From contig PLRX01000128.1 in the NCBI GenBank assembly GCA_003164095.1, positions 56,875 to 120,874 on the forward strand: 64,000 bases of DNA, read 5' to 3'. A program made the translations under genes and the position numbers. Positions 42,731 to 52,092 of this stretch are shown in pieces. The DNA comes from Acidimicrobiaceae bacterium. Its GTDB lineage: Bacteria > Actinomycetota > Acidimicrobiia > Acidimicrobiales > RAAP-2. The notes beneath the pieces are model-generated. The model did no database searches, was not told where the DNA came from, and worked only from the letters and a program-made list of their open reading frames with translations. The stretch's first letter is position 1, and each line of letters opens with the position of its first letter.

Positions 42731-44818
42731 ATGACCCCTCCCCCCGCCGACGGCACACCGAACGGGCCACCCGTGCGCCCGGTCACGCGCCTGCTGGTGG
42801 CGAACCGCGGAGAGATCGCAGTCCGCATCATGCGCTCCGCCCGCGCCATGGGCATCGCCACGGTGGCCGTCCACTCGGACGCCGACGCCGACAGCCCCCA
42901 TGTCGCCGAGGCGGACCTCGCCGTCCGGCTGCCCGGGGTCGCACCCGCCGACACCTACCTCCGCCACGACCTCCTGCTCGACGCCGCCCGACGCACGGGC
43001 GCTGACGCCGTCCACCCCGGCTACGGCTTCCTGTCCGAGTCGGGCGCATTCGCCCGCGCCGTGACCGATGCCGGCCTGATCTGGGTGGGCCCGTCCGCCG
43101 ACGCCATCGACGCCATGGGGTCGAAGATCGGCTCGAAGGACCTCATGCGGGCGGCGGGCGTGCCGACTCTGCCCTCCGTCACCGTCGACGGTGACGCACC
43201 TCCCGACCCGGACGACGTCGCCGCCCTCGGCTGGCCGCTCCTGGTCAAGGCCTCCGCCGGCGGCGGTGGCCGTGGCATGCGGATCGTCGAGGGACCCGAG
43301 GCACTGGCCGAGGCCCTGGCCGGTGCCCGGCGTGAGGCCCAGTCGGCGTTCGGCGACGGGACCGTCTTCCTGGAGCGCTATGTCACCTCCCCCCGCCACA
43401 TCGAGGTCCAGGTCCTGGCCGATGCGCACGGCGCGACGGTCGCCCTGTTCGAGCGGGAGTGCAGCATCCAGCGCCGCCACCAGAAGATCATCGAGGAGGC
43501 GCCGTCACCGGTCGTCGGTCCGGCCCTGCGTGCCCGCCTGTCCGATGCCGCCGTGGCCGCGGCCCGTGCCGTCGGGTACGTCAATGCCGGCACCGTCGAG
43601 TTCGTACTCGACACCGGGGGCGCCGGGGGCCCGGGCGATGGCGAGCCCTTCTTCCTGGAGATGAACACCCGCCTGCAGGTGGAGCACCCGGTGACCGAGG
43701 AGGTGACCGGGCTCGACCTGGTCCGCCTGCAGCTCCTCGTGGCCGGCGGCTCGCCACTGCCCGACGAGGTCCACGAGGCGGTGGCCCGGGGCCCGGTCGG
43801 CCATGCGGTCGAGGCCCGCCTCTACGCCGAGGACCCGGCGGCCGGCTGGCTCCCCTCGACCGGTGACCTCCATCTGTTCGACGTGCCCCGTGATCGCCCG
43901 GGTGTGCGGATCGACGCCGGTGTGGTGTCGGGCGGCGTGGTCAGCCCCCACTACGACCCGATGCTGGCCAAGGTCGTCGTCCACGCCGCGACCCGTGCCG
44001 AAGCGGTGGCGTCACTGGCCGCCACCCTGGCCGACGCCCGGATCCACGGCGTCACCACCAATCGCGACCTGCTCGTCCGCACGCTGCGCCACGAGGCGTT
44101 CGGTCAGGGCGCCACCGATACCGGCTTCCTCGACCGCCATGGGCTCGACGTACTGGCAGCACCCCTGGCCGACACCGACGCGGTCGGTCGCCACGCCGCG
44201 GCAGCCGCCCTCTGCGGCCAGGCCGCTCGACGGGCCGGGGCCCCGGTGTTGGCGCCGCTGCCGTCCGGCTGGCGCAACAACACGGCGGACCACCAGTCCG
44301 TCAGCTTCGAGTCGGGCGATCGGACCGTGGCCGTCGACTACCGCTTCGGTCGCCGGCGCCGGGCGCTCGCATGGTTGGCCATCGACGGCCACGACCTCGA
44401 CGCCGCCGTCCACGACCTCACCCCGCAGGGTGTGGCGCTGACGGTCGACGGCGTCACCCGTCGCTACGCTGTGCAACAGGTGGGACCCATCGCCTTCGTC
44501 GACGGTCCGGACGGGTCGTCGCGACTGGTCCAACAGGAGCGCCACCCGGTGGCGGCAGAGCAGGTGGCGGAGGGCTCGTTCCTGGCGCCCATGCCCGGCA
44601 GCGTGGTCCGGGTGGCGGTGGCGCCGGGCGACCGCGTGGAAGCCGGGCACGTGCTGGTGGTGATGGAGGCGATGAAGATGGAGCACGCAGTGACCGCAGG
44701 GGGACCCGGCACCGTGGCGGAGGTGGCCGTGGCGGAGGGCGACCAGGTCGAGACCGGCCGCATCCTGGTCGTCGTCGAGGCCGACGACGCGGCCGACGAC
44801 GGGGAGGCCCCGGCATGA
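42731..44818 (+). CDS. Acyl-CoA carboxylase alpha subunit (biotin carboxylase + BCCP)
   Basis: RLLVANRGEIAVRIMRSAR; FLEMNTRLQVEHPVTE; C-terminal VMEAMKMEHAV biotinylation motif. Confidence 0.97.
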   Translation: MTPPPADGTPNGPPVRPVTRLLVANRGEIAVRIMRSARAMGIATVAVHSDADADSPHVAEADLAVRLPGVAPADTYLRHDLLLDAARRTGADAVHPGYGFLSESGAFARAVTDAGLIWVGPSADAIDAMGSKIGSKDLMRAAGVPTLPSVTVDGDAPPDPDDVAALGWPLLVKASAGGGGRGMRIVEGPEALAEALAGARREAQSAFGDGTVFLERYVTSPRHIEVQVLADAHGATVALFERECSIQRRHQKIIEEAPSPVVGPALRARLSDAAVAAARAVGYVNAGTVEFVLDTGGAGGPGDGEPFFLEMNTRLQVEHPVTEEVTGLDLVRLQLLVAGGSPLPDEVHEAVARGPVGHAVEARLYAEDPAAGWLPSTGDLHLFDVPRDRPGVRIDAGVVSGGVVSPHYDPMLAKVVVHAATRAEAVASLAATLADARIHGVTTNRDLLVRTLRHEAFGQGATDTGFLDRHGLDVLAAPLADTDAVGRHAAAAALCGQAARRAGAPVLAPLPSGWRNNTADHQSVSFESGDRTVAVDYRFGRRRRALAWLAIDGHDLDAAVHDLTPQGVALTVDGVTRRYAVQQVGPIAFVDGPDGSSRLVQQERHPVAAEQVAEGSFLAPMPGSVVRVAVAPGDRVEAGHVLVVMEAMKMEHAVTAGGPGTVAEVAVAEGDQVETGRILVVVEADDAADDGEAPA

Positions 44819-46644
44819 GTGAGCCGCTACGCATCGCCAACTGCTCCGGCTTCTACGGCGACAGGCTCTCCGCCGCACGCGAGATGGTCGAGGGTGGACC
44901 GATCGACGTCCTGACCGGCGACTGGCTGGCCGAGCTCACCATGCTGATCCTCTGGAAGGGGATGCAGCGCGATGCCTCGCGGGGCTGGGCCCACACCTTC
45001 CTCACCCAGATGGAGGAGGTGCTCGGCACCTGCGTCGACCGTGGCATCAAGGTGGTGACCAACGCCGGGGGCCTCAACCCCGCCGGCCTGGCCGATCAGG
45101 TGGGCCAGTTGGCCGACCGGCTCGGGCTGTCGGTGGCCGTCGCCCACATCGAGGGGGACGACCTGCTGCCGCGCCTGGGCGAGCTGCGCGACGAGGGCCA
45201 CCCGATGGCCCACCTCGATACCGGCCAGCTGCTCGAGCAGGCCCGGGGCACCGTGGTGTCGGCCAACGCCTACCTCGGTGCCTGGCCGATCGTGGACGCG
45301 CTGGCGTCCGGCGCCGACGTGGTGGTGTGCCCCCGCGTCACCGACGCCTCGCTGGTCGTCGGCCCGGCCGCCTGGCACCACGGCTGGAGTGAGACGGACT
45401 GGGATGCGCTGGCCGGCGCGGTGGTGGCCGGACACGTCATCGAGTGCGGGCCCCAGGCGACGGGCGGCAACTACGCCTTCTTCACCGAGGTCCCCGGCCT
45501 CGAACACCCCGGCTTCCCCATCGCCGAGGTGGCCGACGACGGGTCGTCGATCATCACCAAGCACCCCGGGACGGGCGGCGCGGTGACCGTCGGCACCGTC
45601 ACCGCGCAGCTCCTCTACGAGATCGCCGGCCACCACTACCCGAACACGGACGTGGTGGCGCGCTTCGACATCATCGAGGTCGCCGAGGTCGGGACCGACC
45701 GGGTCCGCCTGTCCGGCACCCGTGGTCTGCCCGCCCCACGGGACGTCAAGGTGTGCTGCAACCTTCTGGGTGGCTGGCGCAACTCGATGACCTTCGTCCT
45801 GACCGGACTCGACATCGAGGCCAAGGCCGACCTGACGGTGCGGTCGCTGTCGGACGCCCTCGGGGGGACCGGCCAGTTCGCCGAGTTCGACGCGCGCCTC
45901 ATCCGCTCCGACAAGCCCGACGCACCGACCAACGTCGAGGCCACCGCCCAGCTCCGGGTGACGGTCAAGGACGACGACGCCGACCGGGTGGGGCGACGCT
46001 TCTCCGGGGCCGCCACCGAGCTGGCCCTGGCCGGCTACCCCGGCCTCCACCTGACCGCCCCGCCCGGGGCGGCCACCGCCTACGGCGTCTACTGGCCCGC
46101 GCTGGTACCGGCCGACCTCGTCGTGCCGACCGTGGTGCGCCCGGACGGCACCCGTGTCGACGTGCCCCACCACATCCACCGGGCCCCCGACGGTCCGGCC
46201 GTGATCGACGGGGCAGACGCGTCGCTCGCACCCGGGGTGACGGTCGCGCCCGACACGGCCGAGCCGGTGCCGGCTCCCGCCCGGACCCCGGCGGCCGGTG
46301 CGACCGTGCGACTCCCGCTCGGGACGATCATCGGCGCCCGGTCGGGCGACAAGGGCGGCAATGCCAACGTCGGCCTGTGGGCCAGGTCGGACGAGGCGTG
46401 GGTGTGGCTCGACGCTGAACTGACCCTGGACCGGTTCCGCGAGCTCCTGCCCGAGGCCGGCGACCTCGTTGTCCAGCGCCACGCCTTCCCCAACCTGCGC
46501 GCCCTGAATTTCGTGGTCGTGGGCCTGTTGGGCGAAGGTGTGGCCTCCTCGACCCGCCCCGATCCCCAGGCCAAGGGACTGGGCGAGTACCTGCGGAGCC
46601 GATCGGTCGACCTGCCGGCCCACCTGGTGCCCCACTCGTCGTAA
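44815..46644 (+). CDS. AtuA-like / DUF1446 acyclic terpene utilization family protein
   Basis: LRIANCSGFYGDRLSAAREMVEGGPIDVLTGDWLAELTMLIL; C-terminal GARSGDKGGNANVGLWAR; ATGA overlap with alpha subunit. Confidence 0.88.
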   Translation: MSEPLRIANCSGFYGDRLSAAREMVEGGPIDVLTGDWLAELTMLILWKGMQRDASRGWAHTFLTQMEEVLGTCVDRGIKVVTNAGGLNPAGLADQVGQLADRLGLSVAVAHIEGDDLLPRLGELRDEGHPMAHLDTGQLLEQARGTVVSANAYLGAWPIVDALASGADVVVCPRVTDASLVVGPAAWHHGWSETDWDALAGAVVAGHVIECGPQATGGNYAFFTEVPGLEHPGFPIAEVADDGSSIITKHPGTGGAVTVGTVTAQLLYEIAGHHYPNTDVVARFDIIEVAEVGTDRVRLSGTRGLPAPRDVKVCCNLLGGWRNSMTFVLTGLDIEAKADLTVRSLSDALGGTGQFAEFDARLIRSDKPDAPTNVEATAQLRVTVKDDDADRVGRRFSGAATELALAGYPGLHLTAPPGAATAYGVYWPALVPADLVVPTVVRPDGTRVDVPHHIHRAPDGPAVIDGADASLAPGVTVAPDTAEPVPAPARTPAAGATVRLPLGTIIGARSGDKGGNANVGLWARSDEAWVWLDAELTLDRFRELLPEAGDLVVQRHAFPNLRALNFVVVGLLGEGVASSTRPDPQAKGLGEYLRSRSVDLPAHLVPHSS

Positions 46645-46696
46645 TCTGTGCGTCGGGTGGTCGGGCCACCCGCCGCACCTACATCTGGAGGCAGCC

Positions 46697-47860
46697 ATGG
46701 ACTTCACCCAGTCGGACGAGCTCACCATGCTCCGCGAGGCCGTCTCCTCGATCGCCGCGAAGTTCGGACACAGCTACTACGTCGAGAAGGCCCACGCCGA
46801 CGAGCGCACCGACGAGCTGTGGAACGCCGTCGCGGAGCAGGGCTTCCTCGGCGTCAACGTGCCGGAGGAGTACGGCGGCGGCGGGGGCGGCATCACCGAG
46901 CTCGCCGCGGTGGCCGAGGAGCTCGCGGCCCAGGGCTGCCCGCTGCTCGTCATCGTCGTGTCGCCGGCCATCTGCGCCACCATCATCGCCAAGTTCGGGA
47001 CCGAGGCCCAGAAGCAGCGGTGGCTGCCGCGCTTCGCCACCGGCGAGCTCAAGATGGCATTCGCCATCACCGAGCCGGACGCCGGGTCGAACTCGCACAA
47101 CCTCGCCCTGACGGCCACCAAGGACGGCGACGTCTACCGTCTCAACGGGCAGAAGTACTACATCTCCGGCGTCGACGAGTGCGAAGCGATCCTCGTGGTC
47201 ACCAAGTCGGGCGTCGACCCGGACACCGGGCGCGGCCGCCTGTCCCTCTTCGTCGTCGACACCGACACGCCCGGACTCGACAAGCAGGTGCTGCCCGTCG
47301 AGATCACCGCACCGGAGAAGCAGTTCACCCTGTTCTTCGACAACGTGCAGGTGGAGGCCGACCGGCTCATCGGCGAGGAGGGCGAGGGCCTGCGTCAGGT
47401 GTTCTACGGGCTCAACCCCGAGCGGATCCTGTCCGCCGCCACGGCCAGCGGCATCGGCCGCTACGCGCTCGACCGTGCCGCCGAGTACGCCACCACCCGC
47501 GAGGTGTGGGGCACGCCGATCGCGCGCCACCAGGGCATCGCCCACCCGCTGGCCAAGTCCAAGATCGAGGTGGAGCTGGCCCGGGTCATGACCGACAAGG
47601 CCGCGTGGTACTGCGACAACGACGGCGACTCGCCGCTGGCGGGCGAGACCGCCAACATGGCGAAGTACGCCGCAGCCGAGGCGACGTTGGCCGCGCTCGA
47701 CCAGTCGATCCAGACCCACGGTGGCAACGGCATGTCGAGCGAGTACGGGATCGCGGACCTGTGGGGAATGGCGCGACTGCTGCGCATCGCACCGGTCAGC
47801 CGCGAGATGATCCTCAACTACGTCGCCCAGCACTCCCTCGGACTGCCCCGCTCGTACTGA
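46697..47860 (+). CDS. Acyl-CoA dehydrogenase
   Basis: AFAITEPDAGSNSHNLALTA; YATTREVWGTPIARHQGIAHPLAKSKIEVELAR; QTHGGNGMSSEYGIADLWGMARLLRIAPVSREMILNYVAQHSLGLPR. Confidence 0.95.
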   Translation: MDFTQSDELTMLREAVSSIAAKFGHSYYVEKAHADERTDELWNAVAEQGFLGVNVPEEYGGGGGGITELAAVAEELAAQGCPLLVIVVSPAICATIIAKFGTEAQKQRWLPRFATGELKMAFAITEPDAGSNSHNLALTATKDGDVYRLNGQKYYISGVDECEAILVVTKSGVDPDTGRGRLSLFVVDTDTPGLDKQVLPVEITAPEKQFTLFFDNVQVEADRLIGEEGEGLRQVFYGLNPERILSAATASGIGRYALDRAAEYATTREVWGTPIARHQGIAHPLAKSKIEVELARVMTDKAAWYCDNDGDSPLAGETANMAKYAAAEATLAALDQSIQTHGGNGMSSEYGIADLWGMARLLRIAPVSREMILNYVAQHSLGLPRSY

Positions 47861-48255
47861 GCACGAGCCGCACGCTGATCACGAGCAGCGCGGCGCTCGC
47901 GTGACGACGACCGTGCGGTACGGCGACCGCCCGTACGCACAACCCTCAACCACTGCGTGAGGCTTTCCCGGCGCGCCCGATGACGGGTCGTCGCGCTCCG
48001 AATTCGTCTTCGACTGACGACGAACTCGACGTTTCGGGACCGTCAGTCCACCGCTCTGACGCGCCGTCGTAGGGGCCGTTCGGCATCCATCGCGGCCCGC
48101 GCGCGGGTGCTGCAACGAGCTTGCTACCGAACTGCACCGGAGCACCCCCGGTTGACGACCCCCTCAAGTCCTGACGGTGCCGGGACGATAGGTGCGTAGG
48201 TGGAATTACGCCTAGGCCCGGGGTGTTCCCGCCCTTACTCTGCCGAAAGAGCACC

Positions 48256-51087
48256 ATGCACCGAACGACAGGTCACCACCGCAGTCCGGCCGAGAGCCGG
48301 AGTGACGGGCTGGGTACAGCCCGAGTGACGCGCCGCGCCCTGATGGCGACGCGCCGTGGCGGCGACGACGGTGTGACCCTCATCGAGGTCCTGGTCGCCG
48401 GCGTCGTGCTGCTGATCGTGATGATCCCGATGGGCATCCTGTTGACCAACGTGTCCCAGGCCGCAGCGCAGGCCCGCCAGCACCAGGCCGCCCAGCAGCT
48501 CGCCGACTCCTGGATCCAGGTCCTGTCGAACTCGGGTCTCGGGCCCCCGATCTCCGGCGGTGCGATCCTCACCAACCAGCCCACGCTCCTGACCAGCGCA
48601 TACACGACGCAGGTGGGCACGCCCGCTCTTGCCGATGCAAACGGCCTGACGCAGAGCGAGGGTACGACCTTCAAGTCCACGGTCGACTACACGGAGAACC
48701 TCGTCAACGGGGTCGGCCAGTCCGACCTCTGCTCGGCCGGTACACCTCCCAGTCCGACGCATCCCGGCGTCATCCAGCTGCAGGTGACCGTCACGTGGGG
48801 CCACAGCTTCTCCAGCTCGCTCTCCGAGGTCACCGACATCGACTACCCGACGCCGGGCGTCCAGACCCAGGGCTTCGTCGCCATCACCATGTCGAACGTC
48901 CACGAGGACGACGTGCTCAGCAACTCGTACATCAAGCGGCTCGAAACCGTACCCGTCACACTCACCCAGACGTCGAGCTCACCCACCCTGCAACAGCCGC
49001 CCAACCTCTCCCCCAATCCGTACGTGCTCTACCCAGACCTCAACGGGTGCATCTTCGCCCAGGTGCCGGTGGGTCAGTACACCGTGTCGGCCGGACAGCC
49101 CGGGACGGTCTATCCCGGCTACACGGACACCCCCGTGCTCCCGAACTACTCCGGACCGCCGATCCAACCCGCATTCGTGAGCACCTCCAATCTGGCCACC
49201 GATACCCAGAGTGGCGAGCCGGTGACCGTCACGGCCATGACGGTCGTGCAGCTGGGCGGATTCGACGAGGGGATCAACGCCAACCTCACCTTCGCGGGCG
49301 CCTCCGCCGTCGACTCCGGCGTCGAGTGCCCCGGCGCCGCCAGCCTCACCTGCGTGACGACCGGAGACGGTTCCACCGGGGCGTCTGCGGCGTGGGGCGG
49401 GGCGAGCTCGTCCTGGACGTCGACCTCGCTGTCGAACGGGACGCACATCAACCAGGTCGACTGCACCAACGCCACCCCCGCCAAGTGCGTCGCCGTCGGC
49501 TACGTCGGTGGCAACGGCCTGGTCTACAGCACGACGTCCGATCTCGGCACCACCACCACCGACGCCACACCCGGCACCGTCACGGACATCACGCAGGTCA
49601 ACTGCCCCTCCTCTCAGGGCTGCTACGCCATCGGCACCACGGCGGGAGGCCCGGCACTACTCGCCGGAAGAGTCGGATCGGGCAGCGACATCTGGTCGGT
49701 CGTGACTCCTGCGATCCCCTTCACGGCGATCAACTCGATCGCCTGCCCCACCACGACGACCTGCGAGCTGAGCTACGCCACTGCTTCGGGCGCCGGGGTC
49801 CTCCGCCTCGACGGCGATCCGGCCACCCTCGCCGGCAACTCCGGATGGACGCCGACCGTCACGGTCGACAGCCTGCCGACCGGCAACATCGTGCAGTCGG
49901 TGGCCACCATCACCTGCCCGTCGTCGACCGAGTGCCTGGCCACCGCGAGCACCATCGCCAACAGCACTGCGAATAACACCATCGTCGAGGGGACCATTGC
50001 TGCGACCGGGCCGAGCTCGTGGGCGCCCGAGGCGACCTTCCCGACCGACGCCACCGCAGTGACCGGAATCTCCTGCGTCGGCACCAACTGCGTAGCCATC
50101 GGCAATGCCTCACCCAATTCCGTCGGCACCGCCGCCGTCTGGACCGGCGACCTGACCTCCACCCCCGACAACTGGGTCCAGTCGAACGGCATCCCGGCAT
50201 CGGTCGCCAACGTGAGCACCGTCTCCTGTGGACAGCCGGCATCGGGTGACTCGGCCGACTGCGTCATCTCGGCGGAGTCGGCCAGCGGAGCCGGATCGGG
50301 TCAGCTCCTCGTCGGTTCACTTACGGGTGGGAGTGTTGGGAGCTGGGCGTGGAACTACGCCGTTTCTCCTGCCGGAACCAACGTCGAGTACTACCTCGGC
50401 GTGGCGTGTGAGAACCCGCCATCGGCCAGCACATCCACGTGCGCGGCCGTGGGTGCGACCACGTCCGGACCGGTCGTCCTCGCATCGGGCACCGGACCGA
50501 AGGGCTCGTGGTCCGTCGAGACCCCGACGACGATCACCGGGGCGACCGTCAGCGGTATCCCGGTCCAGGTCGCACAGTGGTCGACGGCGGCGTGGACGCC
50601 CGTAGCGACGCAGACGTCGGGCGGCGCGACCTCGCTGTCACAGGTGCTCTATCCGCAACCGAACGGGTACTCGGTCTCGGCAGGCAATTGCTCCACAGAA
50701 GCGCAACCATCCGCGTCGGCGCTCACGGCGCTGCCCGGAGGAACAGCTTCCGCGACCATCCCCCTCGGGTTGCTGCCCCTCAAGCTCAACCTCCCTGGCG
50801 GTGCTCCCGACGTGGGCGCGACGTTGACGCTGACCGCTCCCGCCTGCCTCAGCCCTTATGAACCGCAGCTCACGTACAACATGCCGGTCAGCGACGCGAC
50901 GGGCGTGACCATGAACTCGGTCCCGTACGGGACCTACACGATTTCGGTCACCGGCGGTGGGACGGCGGTCACGCCGACGAACCTCACACTGATCGTCGGC
51001 CAGAACACCGTGAAGGTGGTTGACAGCATCAACGCAAGTAACAACACCACGACCTACCTTCCGGGCCTCGTCCAGGTGACGCTGTGA
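48256..51087 (+). CDS. Minor pilin/pseudopilin-like protein with class III prepilin signal and Cys-rich predicted beta-propeller
   Basis: DDG|VTLIEVLVAGVVLLIVMIPMGILL (Gly -1, Glu +5, hydrophobic helix), then about eight (I/V)xCxxxxxCxAxG-type units over ~49321-50455; GAAAGAG upstream of ATG. Confidence 0.85.
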   Translation: MHRTTGHHRSPAESRSDGLGTARVTRRALMATRRGGDDGVTLIEVLVAGVVLLIVMIPMGILLTNVSQAAAQARQHQAAQQLADSWIQVLSNSGLGPPISGGAILTNQPTLLTSAYTTQVGTPALADANGLTQSEGTTFKSTVDYTENLVNGVGQSDLCSAGTPPSPTHPGVIQLQVTVTWGHSFSSSLSEVTDIDYPTPGVQTQGFVAITMSNVHEDDVLSNSYIKRLETVPVTLTQTSSSPTLQQPPNLSPNPYVLYPDLNGCIFAQVPVGQYTVSAGQPGTVYPGYTDTPVLPNYSGPPIQPAFVSTSNLATDTQSGEPVTVTAMTVVQLGGFDEGINANLTFAGASAVDSGVECPGAASLTCVTTGDGSTGASAAWGGASSSWTSTSLSNGTHINQVDCTNATPAKCVAVGYVGGNGLVYSTTSDLGTTTTDATPGTVTDITQVNCPSSQGCYAIGTTAGGPALLAGRVGSGSDIWSVVTPAIPFTAINSIACPTTTTCELSYATASGAGVLRLDGDPATLAGNSGWTPTVTVDSLPTGNIVQSVATITCPSSTECLATASTIANSTANNTIVEGTIAATGPSSWAPEATFPTDATAVTGISCVGTNCVAIGNASPNSVGTAAVWTGDLTSTPDNWVQSNGIPASVANVSTVSCGQPASGDSADCVISAESASGAGSGQLLVGSLTGGSVGSWAWNYAVSPAGTNVEYYLGVACENPPSASTSTCAAVGATTSGPVVLASGTGPKGSWSVETPTTITGATVSGIPVQVAQWSTAAWTPVATQTSGGATSLSQVLYPQPNGYSVSAGNCSTEAQPSASALTALPGGTASATIPLGLLPLKLNLPGGAPDVGATLTLTAPACLSPYEPQLTYNMPVSDATGVTMNSVPYGTYTISVTGGGTAVTPTNLTLIVGQNTVKVVDSINASNNTTTYLPGLVQVTL

Positions 51088-52088
51088 TCACCGCATTCCG
51101 AAAGCGTGAGCGGAACGACGAGGGCATGACGATGGTCGAGTTGCTCATCACCTCCGCCGTCCTCGTGGTTCTCCTCGGCATGGTGCTCATGTCGATGAAC
51201 CTCATCGACTCGCTCGACTCGAGCGTGACCGCCCAGTACCAGGAGTTCGACCAGGTGATCCCGGCACTCGCACCTCTGCGGACACTCGTCGCCGCCGAGG
51301 TGGAGCCCGCACCGACCAACGCCGGCGTGCCGTTGCCGGCTACTCCGGACCCCAATGGAGCGCAGGCGCCGGCGCCGGGGTTCCAGTCCATCGGCAACTT
51401 CTCCGCCACATGGACCACCAACGTGGGGACCAACTACGACAACGTCGTCGGGGCGAGCAATTGCCCCGTCCTGTGCACGGCGGGGCCGGCCCAGGTGGTG
51501 GCCGGGGAGTACGACTCCAACGACAACCCGGTCGACTCGACGCCCACAGGGATCAACAACTCCACGTGCTCCACCACGAGTTCCTGCAGCTTTCAGGTGC
51601 GTCTGTACCTGCCCACGATGAGCCAATCGTCGCCCGGCACCTCTACTTGCCCGGTCCCGATCAACGGGACACCGAACGGGACGTGCCAGTACTCGAGCAC
51701 CTACCGAATGATCTCCAACATCCAGGACGTGGTCAACAATCCGTCCTCGGTCGACGGATCCGGAAACCCCCTGCACCCGATCTTCACCTACACCCTGGCT
51801 GACGCCACATCCGATGCCACGCTCGAGTTGACCCCGGCGATGGTGAACCAGCCCAACTCCGTGATCTCCGGTTCACAGCAGCTGAACACCTGCACCGGCA
51901 GCACCGGCCTGCTGTGCCCCCTGGACGACATCCAGAGCATCGCGATCCACCTCGTCGTCTCCAAGGCCGGCGCCGGCACCAACGGTGCGGTCGTGAACCA
52001 GATCATCGAGTACCGCCAGCCGCTCAGCGCCATCGCCGGCTGCTACGCGTACCAGTACTCCTCCCAGTGCGATCCCTACGAGGACTAG
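51084..52088 (+). CDS. Pseudopilin (PilW/PilJ-like) with class III prepilin signal
   Basis: NDEG|MTMVELLITSAVLVVLLGMVLMSM; GTGA overlap with upstream gene. Confidence 0.85.
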   Translation: MITAFRKRERNDEGMTMVELLITSAVLVVLLGMVLMSMNLIDSLDSSVTAQYQEFDQVIPALAPLRTLVAAEVEPAPTNAGVPLPATPDPNGAQAPAPGFQSIGNFSATWTTNVGTNYDNVVGASNCPVLCTAGPAQVVAGEYDSNDNPVDSTPTGINNSTCSTTSSCSFQVRLYLPTMSQSSPGTSTCPVPINGTPNGTCQYSSTYRMISNIQDVVNNPSSVDGSGNPLHPIFTYTLADATSDATLELTPAMVNQPNSVISGSQQLNTCTGSTGLLCPLDDIQSIAIHLVVSKAGAGTNGAVVNQIIEYRQPLSAIAGCYAYQYSSQCDPYED

Positions 52089-52092
52089 GCGA

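Noticed and set aside
47861-48255. Possible c-di-GMP riboswitch upstream of the pilin operon
   Set aside because: By eye the conserved GEMM core and tetraloop are not present; left only as an item for an Rfam scan.
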